64,000 nucleotides of DNA, taken from positions 124,001-188,000 of the forward strand of contig JADJJL010000007.1 in NCBI GenBank assembly GCA_016710265.1, in the 5' to 3' direction. Positions 38,493-47,765 of this stretch are shown piece after piece. The DNA comes from Saprospiraceae bacterium (lineage in GTDB: Bacteria; Bacteroidota; Bacteroidia; Chitinophagales; Saprospiraceae). Position numbers and translations under genes: made by a program. Each line of letters begins with the position of its first letter. The first letter of the stretch is position 1. The notes below the pieces were generated by a model. It had not been told where the DNA came from and searched no databases. It saw nothing but the letters and a program-made list of their open reading frames with translations.

Positions 38493-39188
38493 ATGAAATC
38501 AATGAAACAATGGAGCCACCTCAAAGCTGAAAATAGCTGGACCATGTTTAAAGTGATGGCTGAATTAGTGGATGGTTTTGAAACTATGCAGAAATTGGGG
38601 CCCTGCGTTTCAATTTTTGGATCTGCACGAGTGAAGGAAGGTCACCCTCATTATGAATTGGCTTGTGAAATTGCCCAAAAGTTGACAGATGAGGGATTTG
38701 GGATTATCACAGGAGGCGGTCCCGGGATTATGGAAGCTGCCAATAAAGGTGCCCATATGAACAATGGTGTTTCTGTAGGACTCACCATAAATTTACCATT
38801 TGAACAATTTAACAATCCATATTTGGACCCTAGAAAAACGCTTAATCATCGTTATTTTTTTGTTCGGAAAGTAATGTTTGTAAAATACTCTCAGGCTTTT
38901 ATTGCCTTACCGGGTGGATTTGGTACTTTGGATGAGTTATTCGAAGTGCTTACTCTAACACAAACTGGTAAAATTAATAAGGTACCTATTATGCTGATTG
39001 GATCTGAATTCTGGGCCCCACTAAAAGAATGGTTATTAAAAGTAGTTGGTGAGAAATATGGCTACATATCACCAGACGATAAGGATTTTATACCAATTGT
39101 AGATAATCCGGATGAAGTAATAAGAATTATCAATGAATTTTATGGAGGTGATGGTTCCTCGGGTTTAAAACCTACATTTGATTTTTAA
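38493..39188 (+). CDS. LOG-family (TIGR00730) nucleotide 5'-monophosphate phosphoribohydrolase-like protein
   Basis: A 231-residue Rossmann-fold protein with both LOG motifs, GGGPGIMEAANKGA and PGGFGTLDELFE. Characterised members release the base from (cytokinin) nucleoside monophosphates; older annotations call them lysine decarboxylases. IFGSARVKEGHPHYELA marks the nucleotide site. A second family member lies at 50233 and shares much of this sequence, so the window holds two paralogues. A lipoprotein gene follows by 10 bases. Confidence 0.88.
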   Translation: MKSMKQWSHLKAENSWTMFKVMAELVDGFETMQKLGPCVSIFGSARVKEGHPHYELACEIAQKLTDEGFGIITGGGPGIMEAANKGAHMNNGVSVGLTINLPFEQFNNPYLDPRKTLNHRYFFVRKVMFVKYSQAFIALPGGFGTLDELFEVLTLTQTGKINKVPIMLIGSEFWAPLKEWLLKVVGEKYGYISPDDKDFIPIVDNPDEVIRIINEFYGGDGSSGLKPTFDF

Positions 39189-39198
39189 TAAGTTTACT

Positions 39199-39726
39199 AT
39201 GAGTTTCATATTAAATAATATAATGTATTGTTCTAAAGTTGTACCCATTAATATTTTCCTTATATCAATTTGCCTAATAGGATTTTCATCTTGTGATCCA
39301 ATGGGAGATATTTCAGATATTCCAAAACTATGGTTTATTTCTTTTTCAAAATCTGAAATGTTACAAGGAGATATTAACCAAGATTCTGTTTGGCTTGAAT
39401 TAGGATTTGAAGATGGTAATGGCGATCTTGGTTTTGGCTCTAAAAGTTCTGATAAAGATATTTTTGTGGTTGATAGGCGTACTAATATAATCCAAGATGC
39501 ATATAAATTGCCTGATTTGCCCGATTCACAAGGAAAAACAATATCAGGCACTATTCGCTTAAGAATTTATACCACATGTTGTATCTTTCCTCAAGGCATA
39601 CCTCCTTGCACTTCCCCCGCACAATTTCCATTGGACAGTTTAAGTTTTGAAATCTATTTAAAAGATAGATCTGGTAATGAAAGTAAAAAAATTAATAGCC
39701 CTTATTTGTATTTAAAATGTCTTTGA
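39199..39726 (+). CDS. Small lipoprotein of unknown function
   Basis: A 175-residue protein (167 if it starts at the ATG at 39223) with a lipoprotein signal ending at IGFSSC. The body begins WLELGFEDGNGDLGFG, whose acidic DGNGDLG resembles a calcium-binding loop seen in many Bacteroidota lipoproteins. Several cysteines occur near the C terminus (TTCCIFPQGIPPC). The frame could be extended to a TTG at 39178 inside the previous gene, which is unlikely. No family recognised. Confidence 0.65.
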   Translation: MSFILNNIMYCSKVVPINIFLISICLIGFSSCDPMGDISDIPKLWFISFSKSEMLQGDINQDSVWLELGFEDGNGDLGFGSKSSDKDIFVVDRRTNIIQDAYKLPDLPDSQGKTISGTIRLRIYTTCCIFPQGIPPCTSPAQFPLDSLSFEIYLKDRSGNESKKINSPYLYLKCL

Positions 39727-39775
39727 AGATAGAGCTAAGTTTTATAAAATCAATAAAATAATTTTAATTCTATCA

Positions 39776-40294
39776 TTATAGATAAAGTTGAGCCTCTTTT
39801 CTTATAGCAGCCAAGGCGGTATCAATTGATTGTTCTGCAATGGCAGAAGGATTAGAGTTCATCAATAAATCAGCATCGATGATTGAGTTGTCTGATTGAT
39901 TCATGGCTTCGAGAATTGCATTTAAACTTTCGTTTCTCGCAAAACTTAATATCTCCCACAATTTTTCACTTACATAAACTTGCATGCTCATATTGTGCTC
40001 ATATTCTTGCTGAATTGCAAGCATCAATGAATGCAACCAAGCTTTTGAATTGGTATCTTTTTGATAAGGAAAACGTATAATTAGATTAGTGATTCTAATT
40101 CTCTCCAAAAAAAGGCTTAAACGCTCATATGCCTGTAATCTAATGGGCAATGAATCTTTCTGTGTCTTAGAAAAACGATCAGTTTGAAACTTTAATTTTT
40201 CCAAGTCAAAATATTGCCTTAATAAAAAGTAAACTGTTAGAAATACGATTGTAGAAGGCAAAGTATACTTCAAAACCTCAAAAAAAACTTCCAT
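39776..40294 (-). CDS. Conserved Bacteroidota membrane-anchored protein of unknown function
   Basis: A 172-residue protein with one N-terminal membrane helix (VLKYTLPSTIVFLTVYFLL) and a helical soluble domain (PIRLQAYERLSLFLERIR, QQEYEHNMSMQVYVSEKLW). I recall comparable proteins across Bacteroidota but no function. It stands alone between genes on the opposite strand. Confidence 0.65.
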   Translation of the reverse strand: MEVFFEVLKYTLPSTIVFLTVYFLLRQYFDLEKLKFQTDRFSKTQKDSLPIRLQAYERLSLFLERIRITNLIIRFPYQKDTNSKAWLHSLMLAIQQEYEHNMSMQVYVSEKLWEILSFARNESLNAILEAMNQSDNSIIDADLLMNSNPSAIAEQSIDTALAAIRKEAQLYL

Positions 40295-40397
40295 TTATAT
40301 ACGTAATTTATTGTAAACCTGCAATTTATGATTTAAACGATAAAACAGGAACAAAATTATTTAATTTTTTGTTAGATTGAATATAAATTAAGAAAAT

Positions 40398-40742
40398 ATG
40401 AATGCTGTTGAGCAAATTCCAATTCAAATAACCGAGACTGCATTAATTCAGTTAAATCGAATAAGAGAAGAGCAGGGCATTCCTTTGGATTTTGGCCTTA
40501 GAGTCGGAGTAAGAGGAGGAGGCTGTTCAGGTTTTAGCTATACTTTGGGCTTTGACTCCAAAAAAGAACAAGATCAAGAGTTTGAAATTGCTGGAATCAA
40601 AGTTCTAATGGAACCTGCACATTCATTGTATTTGGTTGGAATGCAAATTGAATGGTTGGATGGACTTAATAACAGAGGATTTTCATTTGTTAATCCAAAT
40701 GCCAAGGAAACTTGTGGTTGTGGGCAGTCTTTCTCAGCCTAA
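40398..40742 (+). CDS. A-type iron-sulfur carrier protein (IscA/SufA/ErpA family)
   Basis: A 114-residue scaffold/carrier that passes Fe-S clusters to target proteins. The three ligand cysteines are present: Cys43 in GGCSGFSY, and Cys106 and Cys108 in CGCGQSF. The suf or isc operon is not in this window, so which system it serves is unclear. It is followed by a DoxX-like gene after 16 bases. Confidence 0.94.
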   Translation: MNAVEQIPIQITETALIQLNRIREEQGIPLDFGLRVGVRGGGCSGFSYTLGFDSKKEQDQEFEIAGIKVLMEPAHSLYLVGMQIEWLDGLNNRGFSFVNPNAKETCGCGQSFSA

Positions 40743-40758
40743 TTATTTATAAAATTTA

Positions 40759-41178
40759 ATGAAAGATTTATTAGATCTATTGGCGAGGGCCTTTATCTCT
40801 GCCATATTTTTGTTTGAAGCATTTACTTCGGCCAAATTTTTTGAAAGAACAAAATTAACTATGACAGAATATGGGATTACCTGGAATCAGGAATTCCTGC
40901 TAATATGCACAATTATTGCATTATCAATAGGTGGAATATTCCTTTTAATAGGTTATAGACCAGGCTTTGCTGTTTTGTTACTATTAATATATTGGATACC
41001 TGTCACCTTTATTGTTTACTCTTTTTGGAATAAAATACCAGAAAAACAAACACTATATTCCATTTTATTTATGAAAAACATTGCCATTACAGGTGGTTTA
41101 ATCCATATTTACTTATATGGAACAGGAAGATATAGTTTTCGAAGATTGGTCGGCATGACCCGAATACCCAAATCATGA
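40759..41178 (+). CDS. DoxX-like small membrane protein
   Basis: A 139-residue protein with four predicted membrane helices. DLLARAFISAIFLFEAF, then LLICTIIALSIGGIFLLIG and ending KNIAITGGLIHIYLYGTGRY give the DoxX pattern. Its end overlaps the start of the T9SS kelch-like gene (ATGA), so both are probably translated from one message with the Fe-S carrier. Function unknown; DoxX relatives are linked to respiratory or redox processes. Confidence 0.8.
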   Translation: MKDLLDLLARAFISAIFLFEAFTSAKFFERTKLTMTEYGITWNQEFLLICTIIALSIGGIFLLIGYRPGFAVLLLLIYWIPVTFIVYSFWNKIPEKQTLYSILFMKNIAITGGLIHIYLYGTGRYSFRRLVGMTRIPKS

Positions 41179-42800
41179 TTTCGCAATTATTGAATAATTT
41201 TCATTTGAAAGTATTTCTAAAATTATTTATTTTTCTTTTAATTTCTTTTTCTGAATTGCGGGCTCAGAAAAACTACTATTTTAGTTTTGACACACTTAGA
41301 GTTCCAAATTGGCCTTCGGTACATTCTTTTACTTTTGGTGAATGGGAAGGTAAAGTATATATGTTTGGCGGTAGAAAAAATGGAATACATGAGAAAAAAT
41401 CCGGGTTCGAAAGAAAAACCAACAACCGTCAACTTTATATTTGGGATCCCTATAAAATGGAAGTAGATTCAATAGATTTACAATTCTTACCTGATTCTAT
41501 CATTGATCCTTTGAGTGCCGCAGGTACATCCTTTGTTCAAAGAAATCAGTTCTTATATGTAATTGGTGGTTATGGCCAAAATGCTCAAGACAGTTTTGTG
41601 ACCTATCCTAGTCTTTTGATACTTGACTTATCACAAGCGAATAATTCAGAAACTTGGAAAAATGACCCCACTAAAGTTATCCGCCAAGTTCAAAATCCAA
41701 ATTTTGCAATTGCAGGTGGCCAAATGGTTCTAATCAACGATCAATTTATTCTCGTTGGAGGAAATCAATTTACTGGCAAATACGAGGACAACTCAGTAGG
41801 TGTAAAGCAAAAATATTTAGACAAGGCTTCATCATTTAAAATTTCTATTTCAGAAGGCAACATTGAGATATCTGATTGGCATGAAATGATCGATGAGTTT
41901 AATTTTCATAGAAGAGATTACAATTTAGCACCTTTCTATTTTGGTATTGAGCAATTAGAAGCAATGGTATTTTCAGGTGTTTTCTTAGTAAATGTAAATA
42001 GACCCTTCTTAAATATTGCCAGAGTAAATGCGACAAACTTTGAGGACATACAAAGTTTCAGTCAACTATTAGCTAACTATCATTGTGCAAAATTAGGACT
42101 CTACGAAAAAGAATCGAATACAATGCGGCAATGGTTTTTTGGAGGAATGGCTGAATATTATATCAATGACAGTAATTTAATAGTTTCTGACCCAAGGGTA
42201 CCTTTTGTGAATACTGTATCTTCTGTTACAAGAAACAACGGAAATATTTATGAAGAAACTTTTCAGAAAAACAGATTGCCTGGATTTTTTGGAACAAATT
42301 CCGAAGTCTTTATTTTTTCTCATATTCCAAAAATGAAAAATGAGAATAAAATTATTGATCTTGATTTAGTTCAAGAGGATAGTATTGATTTAGGATACAT
42401 TTTTGGAGGGATTTACAATCCAACATCCGAACCAAATCCCTGGGCTTACGACAAAGCACATTTGACAATTGCCAACCCATATCTCTTAAAAATCAAGTAT
42501 CACTTAGTGACAACTAATGGAAATGTTTCGAAGCATTCGGTTAGATCTGACTTTCCAAAATTGAATATTTTTCCTCAACCAGCAACTAACGAAATTAACT
42601 TGGATTTTGAAAACTACACATTTAATCACGTACAAGTATGGCTTGTGAATCAAACAGGTCATAAAGTTAAATATCAAAAAATAATTGGTGAATCACAACC
42701 AATGATATCTGTGAAAGATCTGCCTCCAGGAAATTATACCTTGTATATCTATCTGGATCATAAATTCACCTATTCTCAGAAATTGGTATTGGCAGATTAA
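41175..42800 (+). CDS. T9SS-exported kelch-like beta-propeller protein
   Basis: A 541-residue protein with a signal peptide ending at ELRAQ near residue 31. Kelch-like blades appear (VYMFGGRKNG, LYVIGGYGQN, FILVGGNQF, QWFFGGMAEY, GYIFGGIYN). A T9SS sorting domain ends the protein (LNIFPQPATNEINLDFENY, LPPGNYTLYI). Only FGG/VGG blade signatures are visible, so the propeller call is tentative while the sorting domain is firm. It overlaps the DoxX-like gene by four bases. Confidence 0.78.
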   Translation: MISQLLNNFHLKVFLKLFIFLLISFSELRAQKNYYFSFDTLRVPNWPSVHSFTFGEWEGKVYMFGGRKNGIHEKKSGFERKTNNRQLYIWDPYKMEVDSIDLQFLPDSIIDPLSAAGTSFVQRNQFLYVIGGYGQNAQDSFVTYPSLLILDLSQANNSETWKNDPTKVIRQVQNPNFAIAGGQMVLINDQFILVGGNQFTGKYEDNSVGVKQKYLDKASSFKISISEGNIEISDWHEMIDEFNFHRRDYNLAPFYFGIEQLEAMVFSGVFLVNVNRPFLNIARVNATNFEDIQSFSQLLANYHCAKLGLYEKESNTMRQWFFGGMAEYYINDSNLIVSDPRVPFVNTVSSVTRNNGNIYEETFQKNRLPGFFGTNSEVFIFSHIPKMKNENKIIDLDLVQEDSIDLGYIFGGIYNPTSEPNPWAYDKAHLTIANPYLLKIKYHLVTTNGNVSKHSVRSDFPKLNIFPQPATNEINLDFENYTFNHVQVWLVNQTGHKVKYQKIIGESQPMISVKDLPPGNYTLYIYLDHKFTYSQKLVLAD

Positions 42801-42803
42801 CTA

Positions 42804-43559
42804 TTATTTTTGTTTAAACTTTGCGATTGCATTTTTGGTAAATTGGCTCAATACAAGTTTACCGCTAATTGCCGCTCGTTCTTTCATTAGTTCTTCCCAA
42901 TGCGTGGTACCCTGCCAAAATACACATTTTAACTCACTCAGTGCTTCTGGATTAGAATTGGCCAAAATAGAACAGAAGGATTCTATATATTGATCCAGCT
43001 GTTCTGTGGTCTGAAATACCTCATGAAATAAATTATTCTGCTTTGCCCAATCAGCTGTTTGCCATTCAGTGGCATTTAAGGCCATTTTGGTAAAAGCAGA
43101 TATTCCGATTTTTCTTTCGACTGCAGGGCCAATGACGAACGGGCCTATACCAACAGCAAGTTCACTCAAGCGAACGGAAGAATAATGGGTAGCCATCGAG
43201 TAATCGCAAGCTGCAGCTAATCCTACTCCGCCTCCAACAGCCTTACCGTGAATTCTGCCAATTACAATTTTTGGGGATTTCTTTAAAGCCAAAATAACTT
43301 GAGAAAATCCAGAAAAAAATTGAATTCCCTGATCAAGATTATCTATTAAGGACAATTCCTCAAAACTGGCTCCTGCACAGAATGCTTTCTCACCTTCACT
43401 CTTAAGAAGAATAATATTCTTTTTTACCGAAATTGAAACTTCATTTATTTTCTCTGCCAATTGTTGAAGAATGTCAGATGGCAACGAATTACTTTGCTCC
43501 GTAAAAAAACTTATCTCAGTATAAAATTCTCTCTCAGTTACTTTAACAAACGAACTCAT
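42804..43559 (-). CDS. Enoyl-CoA hydratase/isomerase family protein
   Basis: A 251-residue crotonase-fold enzyme. The oxyanion-hole region reads EKAFCAGASFEEL, and the second element is IGRIHGKAVGGGVGLAAACD with the conserved glycines. At the position of the first catalytic Glu the sequence reads RLSELAVGIGPFVIGPAVERKIG, similar to many hydratases. The ATG at 43559 is preferred to a TTG at 43586 inside the upstream gene. Its neighbour paaY, five bases upstream on the same strand, suggests phenylacetate or another aromatic CoA pathway, but no other paa gene is present. Confidence 0.86.
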   Translation of the reverse strand: MSSFVKVTEREFYTEISFFTEQSNSLPSDILQQLAEKINEVSISVKKNIILLKSEGEKAFCAGASFEELSLIDNLDQGIQFFSGFSQVILALKKSPKIVIGRIHGKAVGGGVGLAAACDYSMATHYSSVRLSELAVGIGPFVIGPAVERKIGISAFTKMALNATEWQTADWAKQNNLFHEVFQTTEQLDQYIESFCSILANSNPEALSELKCVFWQGTTHWEELMKERAAISGKLVLSQFTKNAIAKFKQK

Positions 43560-43564
43560 ATGAA

Positions 43565-44161
43565 TTATAATTTTTGTTTTTTCCAATTAAGAAATTCTCC
43601 GGTGGGTGTTTCCCAATTTTCGGGCAAATGGGTATAAGGATCAACTTCTTGCAGATCGGACAAACATTCTGCAGCAAGTAGTTGATATAAATTTGTGCCT
43701 TTCTTTTTCCAATCCAACATTTCATCAGAAACTTGCTTAATGACTTTTGCAGGATTGCCAACAATTAATGATCTCTTATCATAAATCGATCCTTCTTTTA
43801 TAAAACTGAGAGCACCAATAATACTTTCGGAACCAATTTTAGAATCATCCATAATCACTGAATTCATCCCAATTAAACAATCAGATTCAATATGGGCACC
43901 ATGAATGATTGCGCCGTGCCCAACATGCACATTCTGATCCAAACGGACTGTGATGCCAGGGAACATGTGTATCATCACATGCTCTTGAATATTGCAGCCA
44001 TCTTCAATGATGATCTCTCCAAAATCTCCACGGATCGCTGCAAAGGGTCCAATATACACATTAGCCCCTATTTTTACACAACCGGTAACTGCAGCCAACG
44101 GATGCACAAATGAGCTTGGGTGAATGTAGGGTTTAAAATTTTTAAACTGGTAAATCATCAT
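43565..44161 (-). CDS. paaY: PaaY-like hexapeptide-repeat thioesterase/carbonic anhydrase-fold protein
   Basis: A 198-residue left-handed beta-helix protein of the gamma-carbonic-anhydrase fold. The histidine zinc ligands sit in QEHVMIHM and HVGHGAIIHG. The whole outline, from YQFKNFKPYIHPSSFVHP through LIGMNSVIMDDSKIG and LIVGNPAKVIKQVS to the C-terminal WKKKGTNLYQLLAAECL, follows PaaY, a thioesterase that clears stalled CoA intermediates of phenylacetate breakdown. The symbol rests on sequence resemblance and a crotonase-family neighbour. A general gamma-class carbonic anhydrase is the alternative. Confidence 0.82.
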   Translation of the reverse strand: MMIYQFKNFKPYIHPSSFVHPLAAVTGCVKIGANVYIGPFAAIRGDFGEIIIEDGCNIQEHVMIHMFPGITVRLDQNVHVGHGAIIHGAHIESDCLIGMNSVIMDDSKIGSESIIGALSFIKEGSIYDKRSLIVGNPAKVIKQVSDEMLDWKKKGTNLYQLLAAECLSDLQEVDPYTHLPENWETPTGEFLNWKKQKL

Positions 44162-44175
44162 CTTGTTTAAGAATG

Positions 44176-44183
44176 CAAAAATA
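44176..44183 (-). promoter_or_regulatory. -7 element for the paaY unit
   Basis: On the minus strand TATTTTTG matches TAnnTTTG and ends 14 bases before the paaY ATG. Confidence 0.4.
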
Positions 44184-44188
44184 TGGAT

Positions 44189-44196
44189 TAAATTTG
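44189..44196 (+). promoter_or_regulatory. -7 element for the DUF2461 gene
   Basis: TAAATTTG matches TAnnTTTG and ends 24 bases before the ATG at 44221. With the paaY element it forms a compact divergent promoter in a 59-base gap. Confidence 0.4.
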
Positions 44197-44220
44197 CCCT
44201 ATTACAAAATAATTTAAATT

Positions 44221-44886
44221 ATGCTAAGTCCTGAATTTAGTAGTTTTCTCATACAATTGGAGGCAAATAACAATAGAGATTGGTTTGCCAAAAACAAAGC
44301 CAAATTTAAAGATGAAGTTGAACCTGTTTTTAAGTCATTTATACAATCATTGCTATTCGAGTTCTCAAAAATAGAGCCTGATTATTTTAACACATTAGAT
44401 GAAGCAGTCTTCCGAATTTATAAAGACATTCGTTTTAGCAAGGACAAGACCCCTTACAAGACCTATATGTCTGCAATACCTTCCTCAGGAGGAAGAAAGT
44501 CAATGACCAAACCTGGTATCTATCTGGAAGTACAAGCTCGTAAAATTGATTTATACACTGGGCTTTATCAACCAGATCCCAAAACACTATTATCCATTAG
44601 AAAATACATTATTGAAAATCAAAAAGAGTTTAAAACCATTGTAACTGATTCAGAATTCTTAAAATACTTTGGTGAAATTTTGGGTGAAAAAAGCAAAGTA
44701 ATTCCAAAGGAAATGAAAACGGCTGCCGAAACCCAACCTTATTTATTCAACAAAGCATTCTATGCAATTAGTCCAATTGTGGATCATGCAAACAATATGA
44801 ACAAGCTGAAAGAAGAAGTATTAACAAGATATAAAATAGCAAAACCATTTATACTATTTCTAGAGGAGGCAATAAAAATTAACTAG
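44221..44886 (+). CDS. DUF2461 (TIGR02453) family protein
   Basis: A 221-residue protein with the family signature NNRDWFAKNKAKF near the start, EAVFRIYKDIRFSKDKTPYK, and GIYLEVQARKIDLYTGLYQP. The family is widespread in bacteria and fungi without a settled function. Its last eight bases overlap the end of the converging YihY gene. Confidence 0.9.
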   Translation: MLSPEFSSFLIQLEANNNRDWFAKNKAKFKDEVEPVFKSFIQSLLFEFSKIEPDYFNTLDEAVFRIYKDIRFSKDKTPYKTYMSAIPSSGGRKSMTKPGIYLEVQARKIDLYTGLYQPDPKTLLSIRKYIIENQKEFKTIVTDSEFLKYFGEILGEKSKVIPKEMKTAAETQPYLFNKAFYAISPIVDHANNMNKLKEEVLTRYKIAKPFILFLEEAIKIN

Positions 44887-45841
44887 GATTTTGCACAATT
44901 TCTTTATTAGCCAATCCTCGATTGATAATAATTGCAGCATTAATTTCAAAACCTAACAATAGGATAAGCACATTTAGTCTTATCCAAACAAGGGTTATGA
45001 TCAATGTTGAAATTGCTCCATACACTTTATGATACTGCGAGAAATTTTCAACAAAATATCCAAAAATCATTGAAGTTAAAATTGATGCTATTGTAGCAAA
45101 TATGGTACCTGGTGAAAAAAAACCGATTGGCTTTCTCAAAGCTGGGCCATAGCGATAAATTAAATCTATTACTGTAAAGAAGAGAAGCAAAACAATAAGG
45201 TACTGTAATATTTTAATAGCGGATGCTGCCACAACACCCAACTTTAATATTCCAAAAAACCAACTAAATATAGTTCCACCCAATATTAAAAGGATTACTG
45301 AAACAATAAGTAACAGCCCTAATAAAATCGTAATGCTCAATGCTACAATTTGCTTTTCCAAAAAACTCCTTTTACGAAAACTGGATTTATACGTTTTATC
45401 AAATCCTTTCATCATCGCTAAAATTCCATCAGAAGCAAAATAAAGTGCTAAAATAAATCCCAAAGAAAGTAGACTTCCTTTTGCCTGAGGCTTCAAACCA
45501 GAAATTACATTATCCCAAAGGTACCTTGATGTATCTTCGGGTAAAATGTTTCTCATTGATACCTCCAATGTTAAAAATAAATCAAACTCTTTTGGAAGAT
45601 ATGCAGTAAGTGTAAATAAAAAAACGATGGCAGGAAAAAGTGCTAAAAAAAAATGATAAGACATTGCACTTGATTTAGTTGAAATGTCATTTCTTTTCAA
45701 CTCATCTCTTATAAAGGAAACGAGGTTGTAAATACTTACACCATGAAATCCAGGTAAAGAATTATTCTTTGAGAATTGGAGAATTTCAATATAAATTTGA
45801 GATTCCCGGATTAAATTTTTAAATCGATTCAGTATCAACAC
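44879..45841 (-). CDS. YihY/BrkB family inner-membrane protein
   Basis: A protein of about 320 residues with six predicted membrane helices. AMSYHFFLALFPAIVFLFTL, YFASDGILAMMKGFDKTYKS, and the C-terminal LITLVWIRLNVLILLLGFEINA are typical of the former RNase BN family. No ATG lies in a sensible place. A GTG at 45841, within the end of the thioesterase gene, gives the usual N terminus before FSKNNSLPGFHGVSIY, and the frame extends to a TTG at 45913. The start is therefore uncertain. Probably co-transcribed with the thioesterase and deiminase genes. Confidence 0.84.
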   Translation of the reverse strand: MLILNRFKNLIRESQIYIEILQFSKNNSLPGFHGVSIYNLVSFIRDELKRNDISTKSSAMSYHFFLALFPAIVFLFTLTAYLPKEFDLFLTLEVSMRNILPEDTSRYLWDNVISGLKPQAKGSLLSLGFILALYFASDGILAMMKGFDKTYKSSFRKRSFLEKQIVALSITILLGLLLIVSVILLILGGTIFSWFFGILKLGVVAASAIKILQYLIVLLLFFTVIDLIYRYGPALRKPIGFFSPGTIFATIASILTSMIFGYFVENFSQYHKVYGAISTLIITLVWIRLNVLILLLGFEINAAIIINRGLANKEIVQNPS

Positions 45842-46247
45842 CAATCCAAGGCTTAATAAGATCAACAATAAATGGAGGAACCGGAATCCTTTTTTTACTT
45901 TCCTTTTCAACAAAACACAAAGTAACTACTCCTTTGTTGGCCAATTTTCCATCCTCCTTTAGGATATCTGTGTGAAACTGAATAGTACTATCAGGCACTT
46001 CTAGAATGGATGTTTCAAAACTTAATAATTCATCATAATAACAAGGACGAATAAATTTACATTGCATAGACATAACAGGCATAAATACGCCCAAATCATC
46101 TTCTAGTTTTTGGTAAATCAAACCCAAGGACCTTAATGCTTCCACTCTTCCAGTTTCATAGTACATAGCATAGTTTCCATAATAGACATATCCCATTCTA
46201 TCAGTTTCAGCATAACGTACCCTCCATGCAGTTTGATGTTTAAACAT
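45819..46247 (-). CDS. YbgC/4HBT-type acyl-CoA thioesterase
   Basis: A 142-residue hot-dog-fold thioesterase. The catalytic motif is RYAETDRMGYVYYGNYAMYYE with the conserved Asp, followed by the long helix and VMSMQCKFIRPCYYDELLSF. The ATG at 46247 is preferred to a GTG at 46319 that lies inside the upstream gene. It overlaps the deiminase stop by eight bases, so the two are coupled. Substrate acyl chain unknown. Confidence 0.9.
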   Translation of the reverse strand: MFKHQTAWRVRYAETDRMGYVYYGNYAMYYETGRVEALRSLGLIYQKLEDDLGVFMPVMSMQCKFIRPCYYDELLSFETSILEVPDSTIQFHTDILKEDGKLANKGVVTLCFVEKESKKRIPVPPFIVDLIKPWIGVDTESI

Positions 46248-47517
46248 CTGCCAACAACAATTCTCGTGAAACGGGGAAAGACATACAATGAGGACCACCT
46301 CTAGCTCTAGACAATTCACTTGAAGAAATCGTGATAATGGTATTTTGAATTGACGCTGGATCTAGCTTTTCATTTTTAATTTGATGTATTAACTCTTTAG
46401 CATGAATGACTTGGTATCCAAAATCTTTAAATGCCTTCTCTGTCATAGGGTTTCTGTCATAAGTAATCGCCAAACCCGGTCGAATGGTTAATAAATTACA
46501 GCCATCCGTCCATTGCTCGCGCTCTTGGTATGGCGACATTCCATTACCACTCCAAATAAATTGGATATTTTTACTTAATTCTATATGCATAAAATCAAGA
46601 ACTGATGGATATTCAACTATTTCACCATTCATCCTATGCACAGTTACATACGAACCCAATCCATCTTTTACGATTGGCTTATAGCCCACAAAATGTCGGT
46701 GGTTAATTTGTGTAAACAATGTATCTATGTGCATAAACGAACGTTCTTTTGGAACATCTACTTCGACCACATTTTTAATCAAACCTTTTTCAAAAAGCAC
46801 AGATTTTAGAACCATGAGAGCATGCTCTGTCGTGCGCTCACTGGAACCAATCAAAAGATAATCATCATTAATCAACATTAAATCTCCACCTTCAATGGAA
46901 ATAGGTTCTCCATATCTAGAAGGAGGAAATTCATTGACTAAATTTAAATTAATCAATTTACCTTCCTTGCTTAAATGCGAAAACATAGGATGTGCATAAA
47001 GGAAGAAACGGGTCAATAGATTTTCTCTATGTCTTACAGATTTCGCTGCTTTTGTAATAACAATATGATCTTTAATGGTTAAACCAATATCTCTTGTGAA
47101 AATAAAATTTGGGATTGGGTCAAAATAAATTCTATCGCCTTTCGAATCATATCCAGAAATCAACACTTTAGCCAATTGTTCATTTTCCATTCCATTAAGT
47201 TCATCAACCCATGCTAGTGGAAGTTCTTCCCATTCCTGAATTTTTTGAATAAGTTCTTCTTTTAGATCAGCACTAGAATCTAGAGATTCTCTAATAAGCA
47301 CCTCCGTTTCCAGAACATTTTCTCTACCAATTAACAATGACAATATTTCAGTAAAAACATCATGTTCATCACGCATGGTAGGTAAAAAAACAATATCGTC
47401 AAAAAGTAATTCTCCTGCTCTTTTTGGACTGATTCTATCAATTCCAACGTCAGGTCGGTGAACAATGAGTTTCTTTAATAGCCCTATTTCTGAATTTACA
47501 AATAAATCATTCACCAT
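46240..47517 (-). CDS. Arginine deiminase-type amidinohydrolase
   Basis: A 425-residue guanidino-modifying enzyme. IPNFIFTRDIGLTI, the EGGD of SIEGGDLMLI, the catalytic His in RSFMHIDTLFTQI and the nucleophile Cys411 in RGGPHCMSFPV are all in place, as in arginine deiminase, which makes citrulline and ammonia. It is longer than the common form by a few blocks, and no arcB or arcC is nearby, so energy-yielding arginine fermentation is not supported here. Protein- or peptide-arginine modification is a less likely alternative. The ATG at 47517 is chosen over a TTG at 47538. Confidence 0.86.
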   Translation of the reverse strand: MVNDLFVNSEIGLLKKLIVHRPDVGIDRISPKRAGELLFDDIVFLPTMRDEHDVFTEILSLLIGRENVLETEVLIRESLDSSADLKEELIQKIQEWEELPLAWVDELNGMENEQLAKVLISGYDSKGDRIYFDPIPNFIFTRDIGLTIKDHIVITKAAKSVRHRENLLTRFFLYAHPMFSHLSKEGKLINLNLVNEFPPSRYGEPISIEGGDLMLINDDYLLIGSSERTTEHALMVLKSVLFEKGLIKNVVEVDVPKERSFMHIDTLFTQINHRHFVGYKPIVKDGLGSYVTVHRMNGEIVEYPSVLDFMHIELSKNIQFIWSGNGMSPYQEREQWTDGCNLLTIRPGLAITYDRNPMTEKAFKDFGYQVIHAKELIHQIKNEKLDPASIQNTIITISSSELSRARGGPHCMSFPVSRELLLADV

Positions 47518-47535
47518 AAAATATTTAGATAAACA

Positions 47536-47543
47536 CAAAAATA
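47536..47543 (-). promoter_or_regulatory. -7 element for the deiminase-thioesterase-YihY unit
   Basis: On the minus strand TATTTTTG matches TAnnTTTG and ends 18 bases before the ATG at 47517. The remaining A+T-rich gap up to manC shows no other gene. Confidence 0.4.
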
Positions 47544-47765
47544 ACCAATAATCTTAAAATAAAGTTTTACCAATCAAATTTAACATTGGAAAAACATAAA
47601 ATAATAAGAATTGAAAAACAAATATTACCTAAAATATATCATATATATTTGATTTTCAAACACTTACATCAAATTCATGAAATTAAATATAAATCTAGAA
47701 ACAATACGATTAATATCTAAAACAATTGATAAATCTAAAAAAATTGATAAAAAGAAAATTGATTG

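Noticed and set aside
40759..42800. Defence-system or toxin-antitoxin pair in the DoxX/kelch genes
   Set aside because: The four-base overlap is striking, but the products are a DoxX-like membrane protein and a T9SS-exported protein with no toxin or defence domain.
47630..47655. A+T-rich palindrome (atatatcatatatat) upstream of manC
   Set aside because: Simple alternating A/T sequence forms such palindromes by chance; no gene or T run fits a terminator or operator.
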